A stretch of DNA of 64,000 nucleotides from Pisaster brevispinus (lineage: Eukaryota; Echinodermata; Asteroidea; Forcipulatida; Asteriidae). A program made the position numbers and the translations under genes. The stretch is taken from NCBI GenBank assembly GCA_023634235.1, contig JAMKCF010000015.1:4131698-4195697 (forward strand). The letters run 5' to 3'. Of the stretch, positions 1 through 64,000 are shown in pieces; positions within the stretch are counted from its first letter, which is position 1, and each line of letters begins with the position of its first letter. The notes beneath the pieces are model-generated. The model ran no database searches, was not told the origin of the DNA, and worked only from the letters and a program-made list of their open reading frames with translations.

Positions 1-1463
1 TTCATTGTGTTGCAATAGCCTGAAATACAGTACAAACAAGTGGTGGTGAAATTGGAGCCTTGCCATATTATTATTAATAAGTATGACAAATCAGCACGAT
101 ACAAGGTTTATGAGAAGTATGTATCACTCGTGAGTCCTATTTTGGGTCGTGTTTAAGTTTTTCCATTTACTTACCAACAGGTTTTTTGTCACTAAAACAA
201 TACTGTTAATGAAAAATGTAAATTCTAATGAGCTGTAGACATTAAAGACACTTGTTTCAGAAACCTTCATAAAAACCTGTACAGTTTTCATCCTTGTGCA
301 TTCTTTAATTTCTTTTCAATTTTTGAGGAAGGAAGATTGAAGATCACACTACAATTGAGTGATACAGCTGATATTGTTAATATCTTGTTCCCGTGCATGT
401 TTTTAATAAGCAATATTTTCTTTGTTTTTGCATATGGACAGGACTGTATTGAAGATCAATAGGAAAGATATACTGGCCATGATGTCTACTGAGGTTAATT
501 CATATTGATCTCAATTCTTTGTATTAGGTGAGTGTTAGTGTTAGTGTTTGAAGTTGCTAGCTCTAAGCGTCTTGTAGCCAAGAGACGTTGTATGTTACAC
601 GGTACGTTGCCCTCAATCACGGCCTTATCAAGAGACTTTTGAGACACAAGTTGACAGAAGACTTATCAAGTTTTGTATTTGTAATGTCGACACATAGTCA
701 AAATGGTGTAAACGGTGAGAAATCTTGTCAAGCTTCAACGGACGTCTCTAATCAATGTCGCATCATCATGTTAATATTCCAGCACACTGGCAAAACCATG
801 CTACGTTCTGAAAAGAATGTCTGTCAGTTTGTACGCTTGCTGGCGATACTAATTTTATCCTGTTGCACTCGGGCTTACTGATGTACATGATCAATAAATA
901 ATTTAAATCGCCCGGTAGATGGCTCTTCTAAATGGGAAAGTCGGGTATTTGTTTATTTTGAACATTTTGAGGGTAAGGCAAGTAAAGGCTAAGGGCGGTT
1001 TGTGACAAATTCATTGAATGGCTTGAATTACATTGTGATGTCCCTATTTTCATTTGTGGTTTATTATCGTTTTTTTCATCAGCAAAGTATTTATTCTCTT
1101 TATATCAAATATCGCTTTTTATCTTTCCTGAGGCAGATCAGTTCGTATAACAAGGCAAGCCAAGGTCATCAGCTAGGTACATGTCAACAAAGACAGGATT
1201 TTTAACCGCAGTGTATGATTAGCCACCCTACATTTGCCAGTGGAATTCCTAATTTGTATGGGACTGGTGTTATTGTTGATCAAGCCAAAAGGTCAAACCA
1301 AAGGTCACCCGACCAGGAAGTATTCAGCTCCTTGTGCATTAAACACTTCCTGACAATGTAAAATTTGGCTTCAGACTCATCAAACAATGTGATTTCTAAA
1401 CATAGCAGCGAAGTGATCAAAACTATGCACCCCAGCAGAAACTGCTTGTGACAGCTGGGCATA
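1..1463 (+). other. 5' flank / 5' UTR region
   Basis: No coding homology is visible. An in-frame TGA at 1449-1451 shows that the coding frame cannot extend upstream in this exon. Good acceptor-like sequences occur at 1081-1082 (after a run ending TTTTTTTCATCAG) and at 1240-1241 (CATTTGCCAG). The start codon may therefore lie in an exon whose 5' UTR begins there, with the promoter and first non-coding exon outside the window, as in vertebrate KAT6 genes. There is no clear CpG-rich promoter. Which acceptor is used, if any, cannot be decided from sequence. Confidence 0.4.
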
Positions 1464-56327
<54,864 letters not shown>

Positions 56328-56789
56328 CCAAAACAGTCCCATGTTCAAAATCACATAAAAAGGATCCCTGAGTTTACAAGAAAGGTACAACATTGATTCA
56401 GGCACTGCGGTTTAAAAATGACCAAAACCAATACCCAAGAACTCACTCACTTATATGCCAAGTGAGTAAATGTAAAAGAATCAACTTGGTGCTTTCATCT
56501 TCTGGAGCTAAAATCAACGGCCACATGTATGACAAAATAGCGACAACAACAATTAGCTTTTTCAAAGACACTTTCACTCAACTTTAAACATGTATCTGGA
56601 CACTATCCATCTAGCCATGAAGAGTTTTGTGAACTCATTTGCAAAGATCAGTATTGTATCTTTGCTTTAAATGCTGTATTAAGACATGTTGTTCATTTTA
56701 AACTGAAAGGCACCGTGAGAACCTACCACTGTTCATATAAACACACTCGTACAGTAGAGGTTCATTTAGATCCCTTATGTGTGAGCAGA

Positions 56790-56940
56790 GGGCCAATTTC
56801 ACAAAGAGCTAAGATCAATCTTAAGTGTGTATCGATCTTAATTGCTATAAGCAAAGTGTGATGTCACAATACAAATCACCGCGGCGATATTGACAACTCA
56901 TCCTAAGATGAATCTTGGTGCTTTTGTGAAATCGACCCCA
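56790..56940. mobile_element. Inverted-repeat MITE inside the KAT6 3' UTR
   Basis: Left end GGGCCAATTTCACAAAGAGC and right end CTTTTGTGAAATCGACCCC are imperfect inverted repeats continuing inward (AAGATCAATCTTA / TAAGATGAATCTT). In the mRNA it would form a hairpin of about 35 bp. Confidence 0.7.
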
Positions 56941-57002
56941 GACTGGTCCCCACAACTTGTTTGGGAAAACTTGAAAGATGAGCATTTCAGACATGCATTA
57001 GA

Positions 57003-57008
57003 AATAAA
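57003..57008 (+). other. Candidate polyadenylation signal AATAAA
   Basis: Canonical hexamer 676 bp after the stop codon; T-rich sequence follows at 57016-57040. No transcript evidence available. Confidence 0.45.
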
Positions 57009-58067
57009 GTGCTTTTAATTTATATCCAATACTTTGGGATACAAAATATCTTATCTGTTTCAAAGCCAGTGAAAGCCCTATTTTACAATGATATGTTCAT
57101 GCGTTGATTGTCCACTGTGATTCAAGAACCCTATGTTAGGGAGCTGGGTACACTTTGTCTGTACTTCTAGTCTTTTTATTCTTTAGTACGAAGAGGCAGT
57201 AAAAAAAACCTCTGAATTGTAAAACCCAGTCACTACTCAATTTCCGGAGATATTTACTTTGCCAATCACACTTTTTCTCAGATAAATATGAATATAATTC
57301 CCCCCCCCCTCAAAAAAAAAAATCAAAAAAAAAAAATCAATCAATCAAAATTGTGCACTGGTTTTTGAAAACAATGCAAACAAGCCCTTTATGTTTGGGG
57401 GTAAAATATCGCCTATGGTTTCTTTATTTTTAATTTTTTTTATTCACTGTCTTTTAAATATTTACAAAATTAATGATTTCCCAAATAATTGTATTAAAGA
57501 TGCACCTGTACTTTCAGAATAGTCCACGTATTAGAGTCAAGAAATGTCACTTTTTTCCAAACGAATTCGTAGAAATTAGATTAGCCATCAGATTTTTTGA
57601 CCTTCTAATAAATCAACAATCAAATTTTGGAACCAATAGACATGTGTACTCTTTGCTGTACATGACGGCAAAGTCTTATGAAAACTCAACTCAAAGGAAA
57701 ATACAATTCTAATTGAAAAACTTTATTGAAGTTGCAGGCAAAAAAATGGGAAAATTCCAGGGGTTGATTTTACTACAAAACAAAAGAGCCAATATCAGGT
57801 CATCACGCATTCGAACCCACAACCGGCATTTCAAAGGTTTTGTTTTACTCTTACTTGGATATGAAATAAGCACTCCAAACCGGGTGCTTTTCCAAGTTTA
57901 GCAGAAGAAAACAAATCCACAGGCTACTTGGATGGGAATTGATCTTTAGCAACAGTTTTGCATTACAATACAAAACACTGAAGCAACAAGTTGAAACCCT
58001 GTGCAGTTCATTTGAAAACCCCAAAACACACAAAAAAACAACACTTTTTAACTTAGGAGTGAAAGGT

Positions 58068-58410
58068 GTTAAACAGAATTGGTAAGGTTACAAAACATTG
58101 TTTAGTTTTGGTCTGAAAATGTACTGATTGTTAAATTCGTACTAGAACATTTTTTTCCCCCTGTGAAACATTGCACTCTGAAATGAAGTCGTATTCGAGA
58201 AAACCTTAAGAAAACGCAATCAGCTGATTTCAGTTTTTGCAGCCCCAAATGGAAATTGTTCATGGTTTTTCACCATTTACTCCTGACTCACACAGTGGAT
58301 TAATCCCAAATTTTCACAGGTTTGTTGTTTCATGTATATATAATTGACCACACAAAACATGAACACTGTCTGTGACTATTCTGTCAGCTCTACCAATGCT
58401 GTGTAAAGAC
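58068..58410 (+). mobile_element. TTAA-type MITE, piggyBac-like, copy 3 (decayed)
   Basis: Shares ATTGGTAAGG, AATCAGCTGATTTCAG, CTCCTGACTCACACAG, TTTTCACAGGTTTGTTG and CACACAAAACATGAACACTG with copies 1 and 2. TTAA remains at the left edge; the right edge is mutated (CTTCAA). Confidence 0.75.
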
Positions 58411-58994
58411 CTTCAAGTTGTGATACCCCACTTGTTATGGTACCTCAAAAGGTATTTTCAAAACCAATACTTTTATACCGAATCAGCTATTTTAAAGCAT
58501 ACTGCGAAACTTTGTGGGTACCTTTTGACCAGAAACTTGCGTTTAGTGAAGGTACACAATTGGTAGCAACATATGTTTTGGAACAAAAGCGACGCAAATT
58601 GTCAAAGACCCTTTTAAGTTTCTTGGAATATTTTTTGGAGCACTGAAGTTCTTAACACCAGTGTTGTATCTTTCTTGAATGGACATTTACTTATCAAATG
58701 GGCACAGGATTTTACTTCAGGTCCACAGCACCAAGAGTTGGGCTGAGACAAGACAGTGGATGCCATGACGTTATCGTAACGTGGTAAAAGTTAAAAGAAA
58801 GACAGCTAGCTTCCAGTGGAAAGTTTGTTCAGGTCTGATGAGATTGGGTGTTTGAAACAAATGGAATTGACAAGAGAAATCAGTACGGTTTTACAATAAT
58901 GTGTTGCTAAGAACAGACCGGCCTAAAAGTGCATCCATTGCTCAACGATTTCATGAGCTTTTGAACTGATCTTGTATTATAGTAAAGGTTAAAA

Positions 58995-59058
58995 GATATA
59001 TATATATATACATATATATATATATTATAATAATAATAATAATAATAATTATATATTT
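58995..59058 (+). repeat. TA / TAA microsatellite
   Basis: Two TA runs split by one C, then TAATAA units. Simple sequence, likely length-variable. Confidence 0.95.
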
Positions 59059-62000
59059 ATTGTACAAAAATTGTGTTCATTTCAACTTTTGAGTAGGAAG
59101 AGGTTTTTGTGTACTCTACTTTCTACAGTTACATTGATCAGGACTTTTGTGTACGTCAGTTATGGTTTATTATTCAGGCATGTATATATGGGCTTTATTG
59201 TGTGGCTAGAAATCGTAGTATGTATATGAAAGAACCATTTTTCAGGTGTATTTTTCTCAGAGAGATACTGTAGTAAAAATTTCCTTCCGAAGAAAATGTA
59301 TTTATTATTTTGCAGTTCTTAAAGAGAACACGAGGGAAAAGATCAACCAAATTAAAGGTATTCAGTAAACGGTTTTGCGCTGAGTTTATGAATTTCGCTG
59401 GGTTATTTTACTGACAGAATTGAAGTCATTGATATTATGTGTGCTTAAAAAGTGTTTTTCTCCGAGGTACAAAAACGGTTTATTTACTGCACAGTTTAAC
59501 GGCATGTACATATTTACACTGTTAATATTCTGTCCAAAAAACACGCAAATGTGGTGAAGTGTACAGTCACTAAAACGGTCATACTGAATTTCCGAACATT
59601 TTTTGAAGAGGGGGAAGAATAAAAGCTACATTTGGAAGTATAGATCACCGATGCCTTAGTATACAAAATGACAAACATGTCATAGATTCCAGTAGAATCA
59701 ATGACGAATATTTGACAAGAGTGACTACTATTTTTTGTTCCCGTGTTTGGAAACCAAGTGTTGTTTTAGAAAAATGTTAGCGTATTTGCATTTAAAACTT
59801 GCATGCTTGTGTGCATTTTGTTATAACCATTTCTGGAGGTAGTTGTTTTTTATTATTTAAATTTCATTTTATGAGTGGTTGTGTACTATTTAGATTTTTA
59901 GGAAAGTTTTCGCACTAAAGAATCACACAAAAAATACCCCATTAAAAAACAAAAAACAAAAACATCTGCCCCTTGATAATGGTACAGGCCTATTATCGTA
60001 TGCGTAGTGGCCTGATTCCACAGCTTGCAAGGTTTGCTTTAATGTTTATAATTTTGATGTTTTGTTTTGTCTTTTTTTTAAATTAAGTCTTGTTTTAGGT
60101 AAACCAACTGAAACACACAAATTCAAGCATCGCAGAAATTAACTAAATTAATTTCAAGTAAACATTCTTGTCATTGTGCCTATTAATTGGGTGACAATTC
60201 ATGGGTAATTCGTGGATTGTATTGAAACAAATAGCGATCTGTATTTTTTTAAAGACAAGATTAAGATTCCCCTCAACAACCAACGCATTAGATGTTGTAG
60301 TTGTATTTGGGAAATTCACCCCAAATGTACTTATGATAAATTATGATCATTTTAAAAATATTTTTTATCAAGGGTTTTGTTTTTTCTTTATTGACAAGTT
60401 ATTCATACTGTTAAATTTGAGTGTTTTGCAATCTGTAGTTCAGTGGTTTAAGTTGGTTTCGTTTTTAACACTAAGTGATTCTTTCAAGATTTTGTTGTTT
60501 GTGTACTACACTTGATGTTAATTTTTTGCACAGGAATGATTTTGTTCACAACAATACACCCTTGTGTTTGTAAATGCCTGTACTTACTGCGTGGTTTACA
60601 AGTAGGTACAGCGACTCTCTCTCTCTCTCCTTTCTCTGTCACTCATTTTTTCCTGTATATATGATGAATTAAATTAAACTTTGAGAATATACCACAGACT
60701 GTCTGGAAATTATTTCTAATAGTTTGTTTCGAAATGCGAACCCCAATCTTATAATGTTTCTGTCTGTTCATGCGACTTGAGTACCTTATTGGTAGATGCG
60801 TGGGCCTATATAATATGATTATTGTTATTGTTTAATGACAATTCATTTTGTGACTCAATGTTTCACAAAGTCTGAAAACACTGCCAAATAGTCGATACCT
60901 TGAATCTTAAAGGGATACGTTGCCTTCAGATTTGGCGCTTTGAGCCACAAAAAACATTTGTTATGACATGAGTATGGTTGGAAAGACGTTTTAAAAGACT
61001 ACACACTGGTCAGCTCTTATGTCATTTTCTGGACCATGCCACACGTCATAGAGGGGGTGTCAATCAACAGGGGTCCATGATATGGTTCAAAGAGAGCTGG
61101 ACAAAACTCTGCAAGCATCATTTGTGTATGACATCGGTATGTCAATTGTCTACGATTGATAAAACCAATATAAAACTTAATTAATTAAGCAAACAAATAG
61201 GCTTAATTAACACAGGCAACCTAAACATAAACAAACACACTTAAAAAAACTGAAAAAATTGAAATTCAAAAGAACCATTCTACCCTATGGAATGTGCTGT
61301 CAGCACAATATGCTACCACGGGGGAGCACGTTGCAACAAAACGGACCTTTGCTGGAGGGTTTTAAACGAAGTTGACTTTCGTCAACCACAACACGGCAAA
61401 AACACACAAACAAACAAATAAACACACATAGCTCTATGTTGCAGTTACTCTGTGTACAGTCCTTTGGTTCCGTACACTTAAGGAGAAAATAATAACATTG
61501 TACAAAACACTGTGTGGACGTGTGTAAGTCCACATAGTGTTAAGTCCCTACATTATGTGGACCTCTTTTGTTCTCGGGTCCACATTTCGTATGCATTAAA
61601 ACACCCCCACCCCCCCCAAAAAAAACCAAACCCTAACTAACTAAATAAATAAATTAAAAGAAAGAAAGAAATATTTAGTAAATAAAATTAAAAAGATCCC
61701 GAGCCACAACGGAATTTGTTACAAAAAACTATAGTTTCGTCCATTTTCATCCTCCATATTAACCAAGCTAGCAATACTTGAAAATTGAGGTTGCTTTTAT
61801 GCAATCCTTTCAAAATGGACAGGACGTTACCGAAAGCCGAAACACATTAATATTAAGTGCCATAAATACATGTATGTCTGTCAAAGAAAAAGTAGGTTTT
61901 TTTCCGTCTCAGATCACACTTGGCTCGGTCCTTTTTCTTCATCCACTAACAGTTTGATAACATGCCCGTTTATCGACCGATCTCGTTGCCTTTGGTATAT

Positions 62001-62264
62001 TTTATTTTAACCAAGTCTTTTTTAAAGAGCTTATTTTGCTTTGAAATGTTATGCCCAGTTATGATAATTGAGTTTCCCATTGAACACTGTGGACGCGAGC
62101 ATCAGTCGGTAGTTAAAATACACATGTTTGCGTGAAATTTTTAAAAGATCCGTTGACGTCGCCTCCTGCGGTTGCGGCCACAAATCTCTTGAGTTGACAG
62201 CTCACTTGATCACTACTCTCCTGGAGAAACAATACATGATGTGTGGACAACATTAAGCGTTGTT

Positions 62265-62544
62265 GATCTAACTTTAAAATCATCAACAATGCTTCAATAA
62301 ATGTTAAAACAAGGAAGAAAGTGGTAACACTTTAAGACTAACTTAAATACATAAAAAACTACTAGGTTGTTGCTACGAAAGCTCATGCAGTTTTTTTGTA
62401 TGTAACTAGAGTCTTAAAGTGCTACACTACCTTCCTTGTTTTATCTATCAGACTAACACGGCTATTTTTTTTAAATAGTAGGCCTATGTCAATAAATGGT
62501 GTAGATCTAACTTCAAAATCATCAACAATGCTTCAATAAATGTT
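62265..62544. mobile_element. Inverted-repeat element between 41-bp direct repeats
   Basis: Direct repeats 62265-62305 and 62504-62544 (GATCTAACTT...TTCAATAAATGTT, one difference seen) enclose a segment with inverted ends AAAACAAGGAAG / CTTCCTTGTTTT and inner CACTTTAAGACT / AGTCTTAAAGTG, followed by CAGACTAACACGGCTA. 41 bp is too long for an ordinary target duplication. Confidence 0.65.
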
Positions 62545-63048
62545 GCCCACACATCCTCCAGCAGAGCATATGCTCCACTTTTTTTTTAGAACACAGCTTT
62601 TAAACATACATTATTATTTACAACGATGAAGAGGCCACGAGTATAACTCTGGCTTTAGCTTTTGGCCATTCACACCGTTCCCTAAAATGTGTCCCTTTTT
62701 TATAGCAAATTACTCCCATTGCCCATTTAAAAATTACATTACAAAGGTAGCAGTGTAAATAATAACGGGGGGTCATCGCTTCTTATGACCATGGAGGAAG
62801 TTTGTCCTCATCCATGCTAAGACCCAGTAACCCAGTAAGCCCCCCGCCCCCTTTGTTGGTGTCATTTAATCTACTCATTTGCATATAGCTGGAGGTTGTC
62901 CTTTCTCTGATGGTGTAACTTTAAAAGTGGAATGTAGACACAGCAGAAGCCTCAAAACAAGTAAAGTACTTAGGGGTATTCCCGGGATCATCACAATATT
63001 ACGTGTTGTGTAAGAAAAAAGTGCTCCCCGCTTGAGTGGTCAACTATA

Positions 63049-63465
63049 GTCTTGGTCCATGACGTTTCTATTCTGTTGTCCACCACGAACGATCCATCCA
63101 CGTAACGTCCCACTTTTCACGCCGAAAGAGGGCGCTATATATACACTAACCGCTATCACCCCACGAACCGCTATCATAGGGCAAGTTCGAGCAGCGACCA
63201 TTTGTCAACCACTAGTCAATGTTCCATGGTTACCTATGCATGAAATACATCCTGGGTACCAGGCAAAATCGCCAAATGGTCGACAATAGTCAACTATAGT
63301 CCCTTGCTCGAACTTGCTCATAGTTTCTGTGATAGCGGTTCGTGGGGTGATAGCGGTTAGTGTATATATAGCGCCCTCTTTCGGCAACAAATTGTGATAA
63401 GTGGGGCGTCGTATACTACGTGGATCGTTCGTGGACTACGGAATAGAAACGTCATGGACCAAGAC
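63049..63465. mobile_element. TA-flanked foldback element, 417 bp
   Basis: Termini GTCTTGGTCCATGACG and CGTCATGGACCAAGAC with TA outside both. Arms of about 145-160 bp share CGAAAGAGGGCGCTATATAT, CACCCCACGAACCGCTATCA and GCAAGTTCGAGCA (or complements). The centre has no coding frame. Palindromic with TA target: Tc1/mariner-type MITE or foldback. Confidence 0.85.
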
Positions 63466-64000
63466 TAGATCCGATGTGGTTCTTTTTGTAACCAATGACG
63501 TCCGTCAGTGACGTCGTAGAGTGCGTACAAAGACGGGGGATCCCCAAGGTCTTGTAAAAAAAGTTACTTCCTGGTAAATAAATAATCAATTATTCTTAAC
63601 TCCCAAATAAAGTACAATATTTAGAATGAAAAATAAGTTCCGCGAAGTGGTGACCGATATACAATAATCTGACAGAGTTGGTACTTACTCCAAAAATTAA
63701 TGACCATAAAAGGTTTGGTAAAGAGCACTGGAGAGTTGTTGATGTTATAAAAACATTTTTAGAAACGACCCCCTTTGAGAAATCTTTTGACAAAGAGGTA
63801 ATTTTTCATCGACAGTTTTGAATCTGAGCAAGGCTTCAAGCATGAAAGCTTCCTGAGGCATCTGAAAACACAACAGTCTATGTGCAACAAGGGGGTTTTG
63901 GGGAGGGTTTTTTTCCTTTCAAAGATACAATAAAAATCACCTGTGAAAGTTTCAGTTGAATAAAGTGCATGTCAACTTGTTGAGAAAACAGCAAAAAACT

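Larger units (their letters stand above)
56328..57030 (+). other. KAT6A/B: KAT6 3' UTR (minimal extent)
   Basis: Follows TAA directly. An AATAAA at 57003-57008 is the first good polyadenylation signal. Another AATAAA at 59618-59623 would give a much longer UTR containing a MITE copy and AT microsatellites. A hairpin element (56790-56940) lies inside even the short form. Which site is used needs transcript data. Confidence 0.5.
57031..60900 (+). other. Downstream sequence / possible extended 3' UTR
   Basis: AT-rich. Holds an oligo-C/oligo-A tract (57300-57335), a minus-strand B-box-like tRNA remnant near 57805-57835, MITE copy 3 (58068-58410), and TA/TAA microsatellites (58995-59058). Open frames here are short and unrecognised. 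The low-complexity, T-rich character is compatible with a long 3' UTR. Confidence 0.5.
60901..64000. other. Downstream intergenic sequence
   Basis: No supported gene on either strand. Contains oligo-C/A tract near 61605, an element bounded by 41-bp direct repeats (62265-62544) and a large TA-flanked foldback element (63049-63465). TTAAAGGGATACG at 60907 looks like the left end of a TTAA-type MITE whose right end I cannot find. Two TGACGTC-like words at about 63496-63514 are the only promoter-like motifs noticed. Confidence 0.5.

Noticed and set aside
588..881. 97-codon open frame upstream of KAT6 as a separate gene or upstream exon
   Set aside because: No domain, no conserved block, and no phase-consistent join to exon 1, which has an in-frame stop upstream of its ATG.
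63493..63516. Paired TGACGTC-like sites as promoter of a downstream gene
   Set aside because: Only two short words next to a foldback element, with no start site, first exon or open frame nearby.

Overview
The window is animal nuclear DNA and holds one large gene on the + strand. It encodes a MYST-family histone acetyltransferase of the KAT6 type, the invertebrate counterpart of vertebrate KAT6A (MOZ) and KAT6B (MORF). I assembled 19 coding exons (1464-56327) by joining homologous protein blocks at GT/AG junctions. All phases agree, and the joined frame is 8283 nt, or 2760 residues plus stop. Human KAT6A and KAT6B are about 2000-2070 residues. Compact conserved exons in long AT-rich introns full of short inverted-repeat transposons, tRNA-derived repeats and TACATGTA-type palindromes suggest a marine invertebrate deuterostome. 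An echinoderm is my best guess, but the species cannot be fixed from sequence alone.

Layout. 1-1463: 5' flank, 5' UTR or an upstream intron. 1464-2027: exon 1, with two winged-helix modules (NEMM and H15-like). 13615-19933: exons 2-5, the double PHD finger and a basic linker. 26892-28328: exons 6-7, a C2HC zinc finger not known to me in vertebrate KAT6 plus a low-complexity linker with two copies of an L-x-DGLS motif. 35580-47128: exons 8-15, the BRPF-binding segment and the complete MYST catalytic domain. 47905-51892: exons 16-18, Lys/Ser-rich and basic. 52222-56327: exon 19, with a GWPKG basic patch, an acidic region, an array of 30 Ser-Pro dipeptides, a conserved LAMLQKMTNDIM block, a Q/H-rich region and the C-terminal MMRR. 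56328-64000: 3' UTR and downstream sequence with no second gene that I can support.

The expected role is a chromatin complex (KAT6-BRPF-ING5-MEAF6 in vertebrates) acetylating histone H3. The winged helices and PHD pair would guide it to chromatin, the MYST domain would catalyse, and the C-terminal region would activate transcription.

The introns carry many non-autonomous mobile elements with visible ends. They include TTAA-flanked piggyBac-like elements, a 559-bp foldback element with a 10-bp target duplication, TA-flanked foldbacks, a GGGCCC-ended MITE family in three copies, hAT-like MITEs, LINE 3' ends, and an unusual element with two tRNA-like units head to head. The points most worth a second look are the extra C2HC finger, the altered histone-reading residues of the PHD pair, the Ser-Pro array, and the tRNA-bearing inverted-repeat element. 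All coordinates and counts are from reading by eye.
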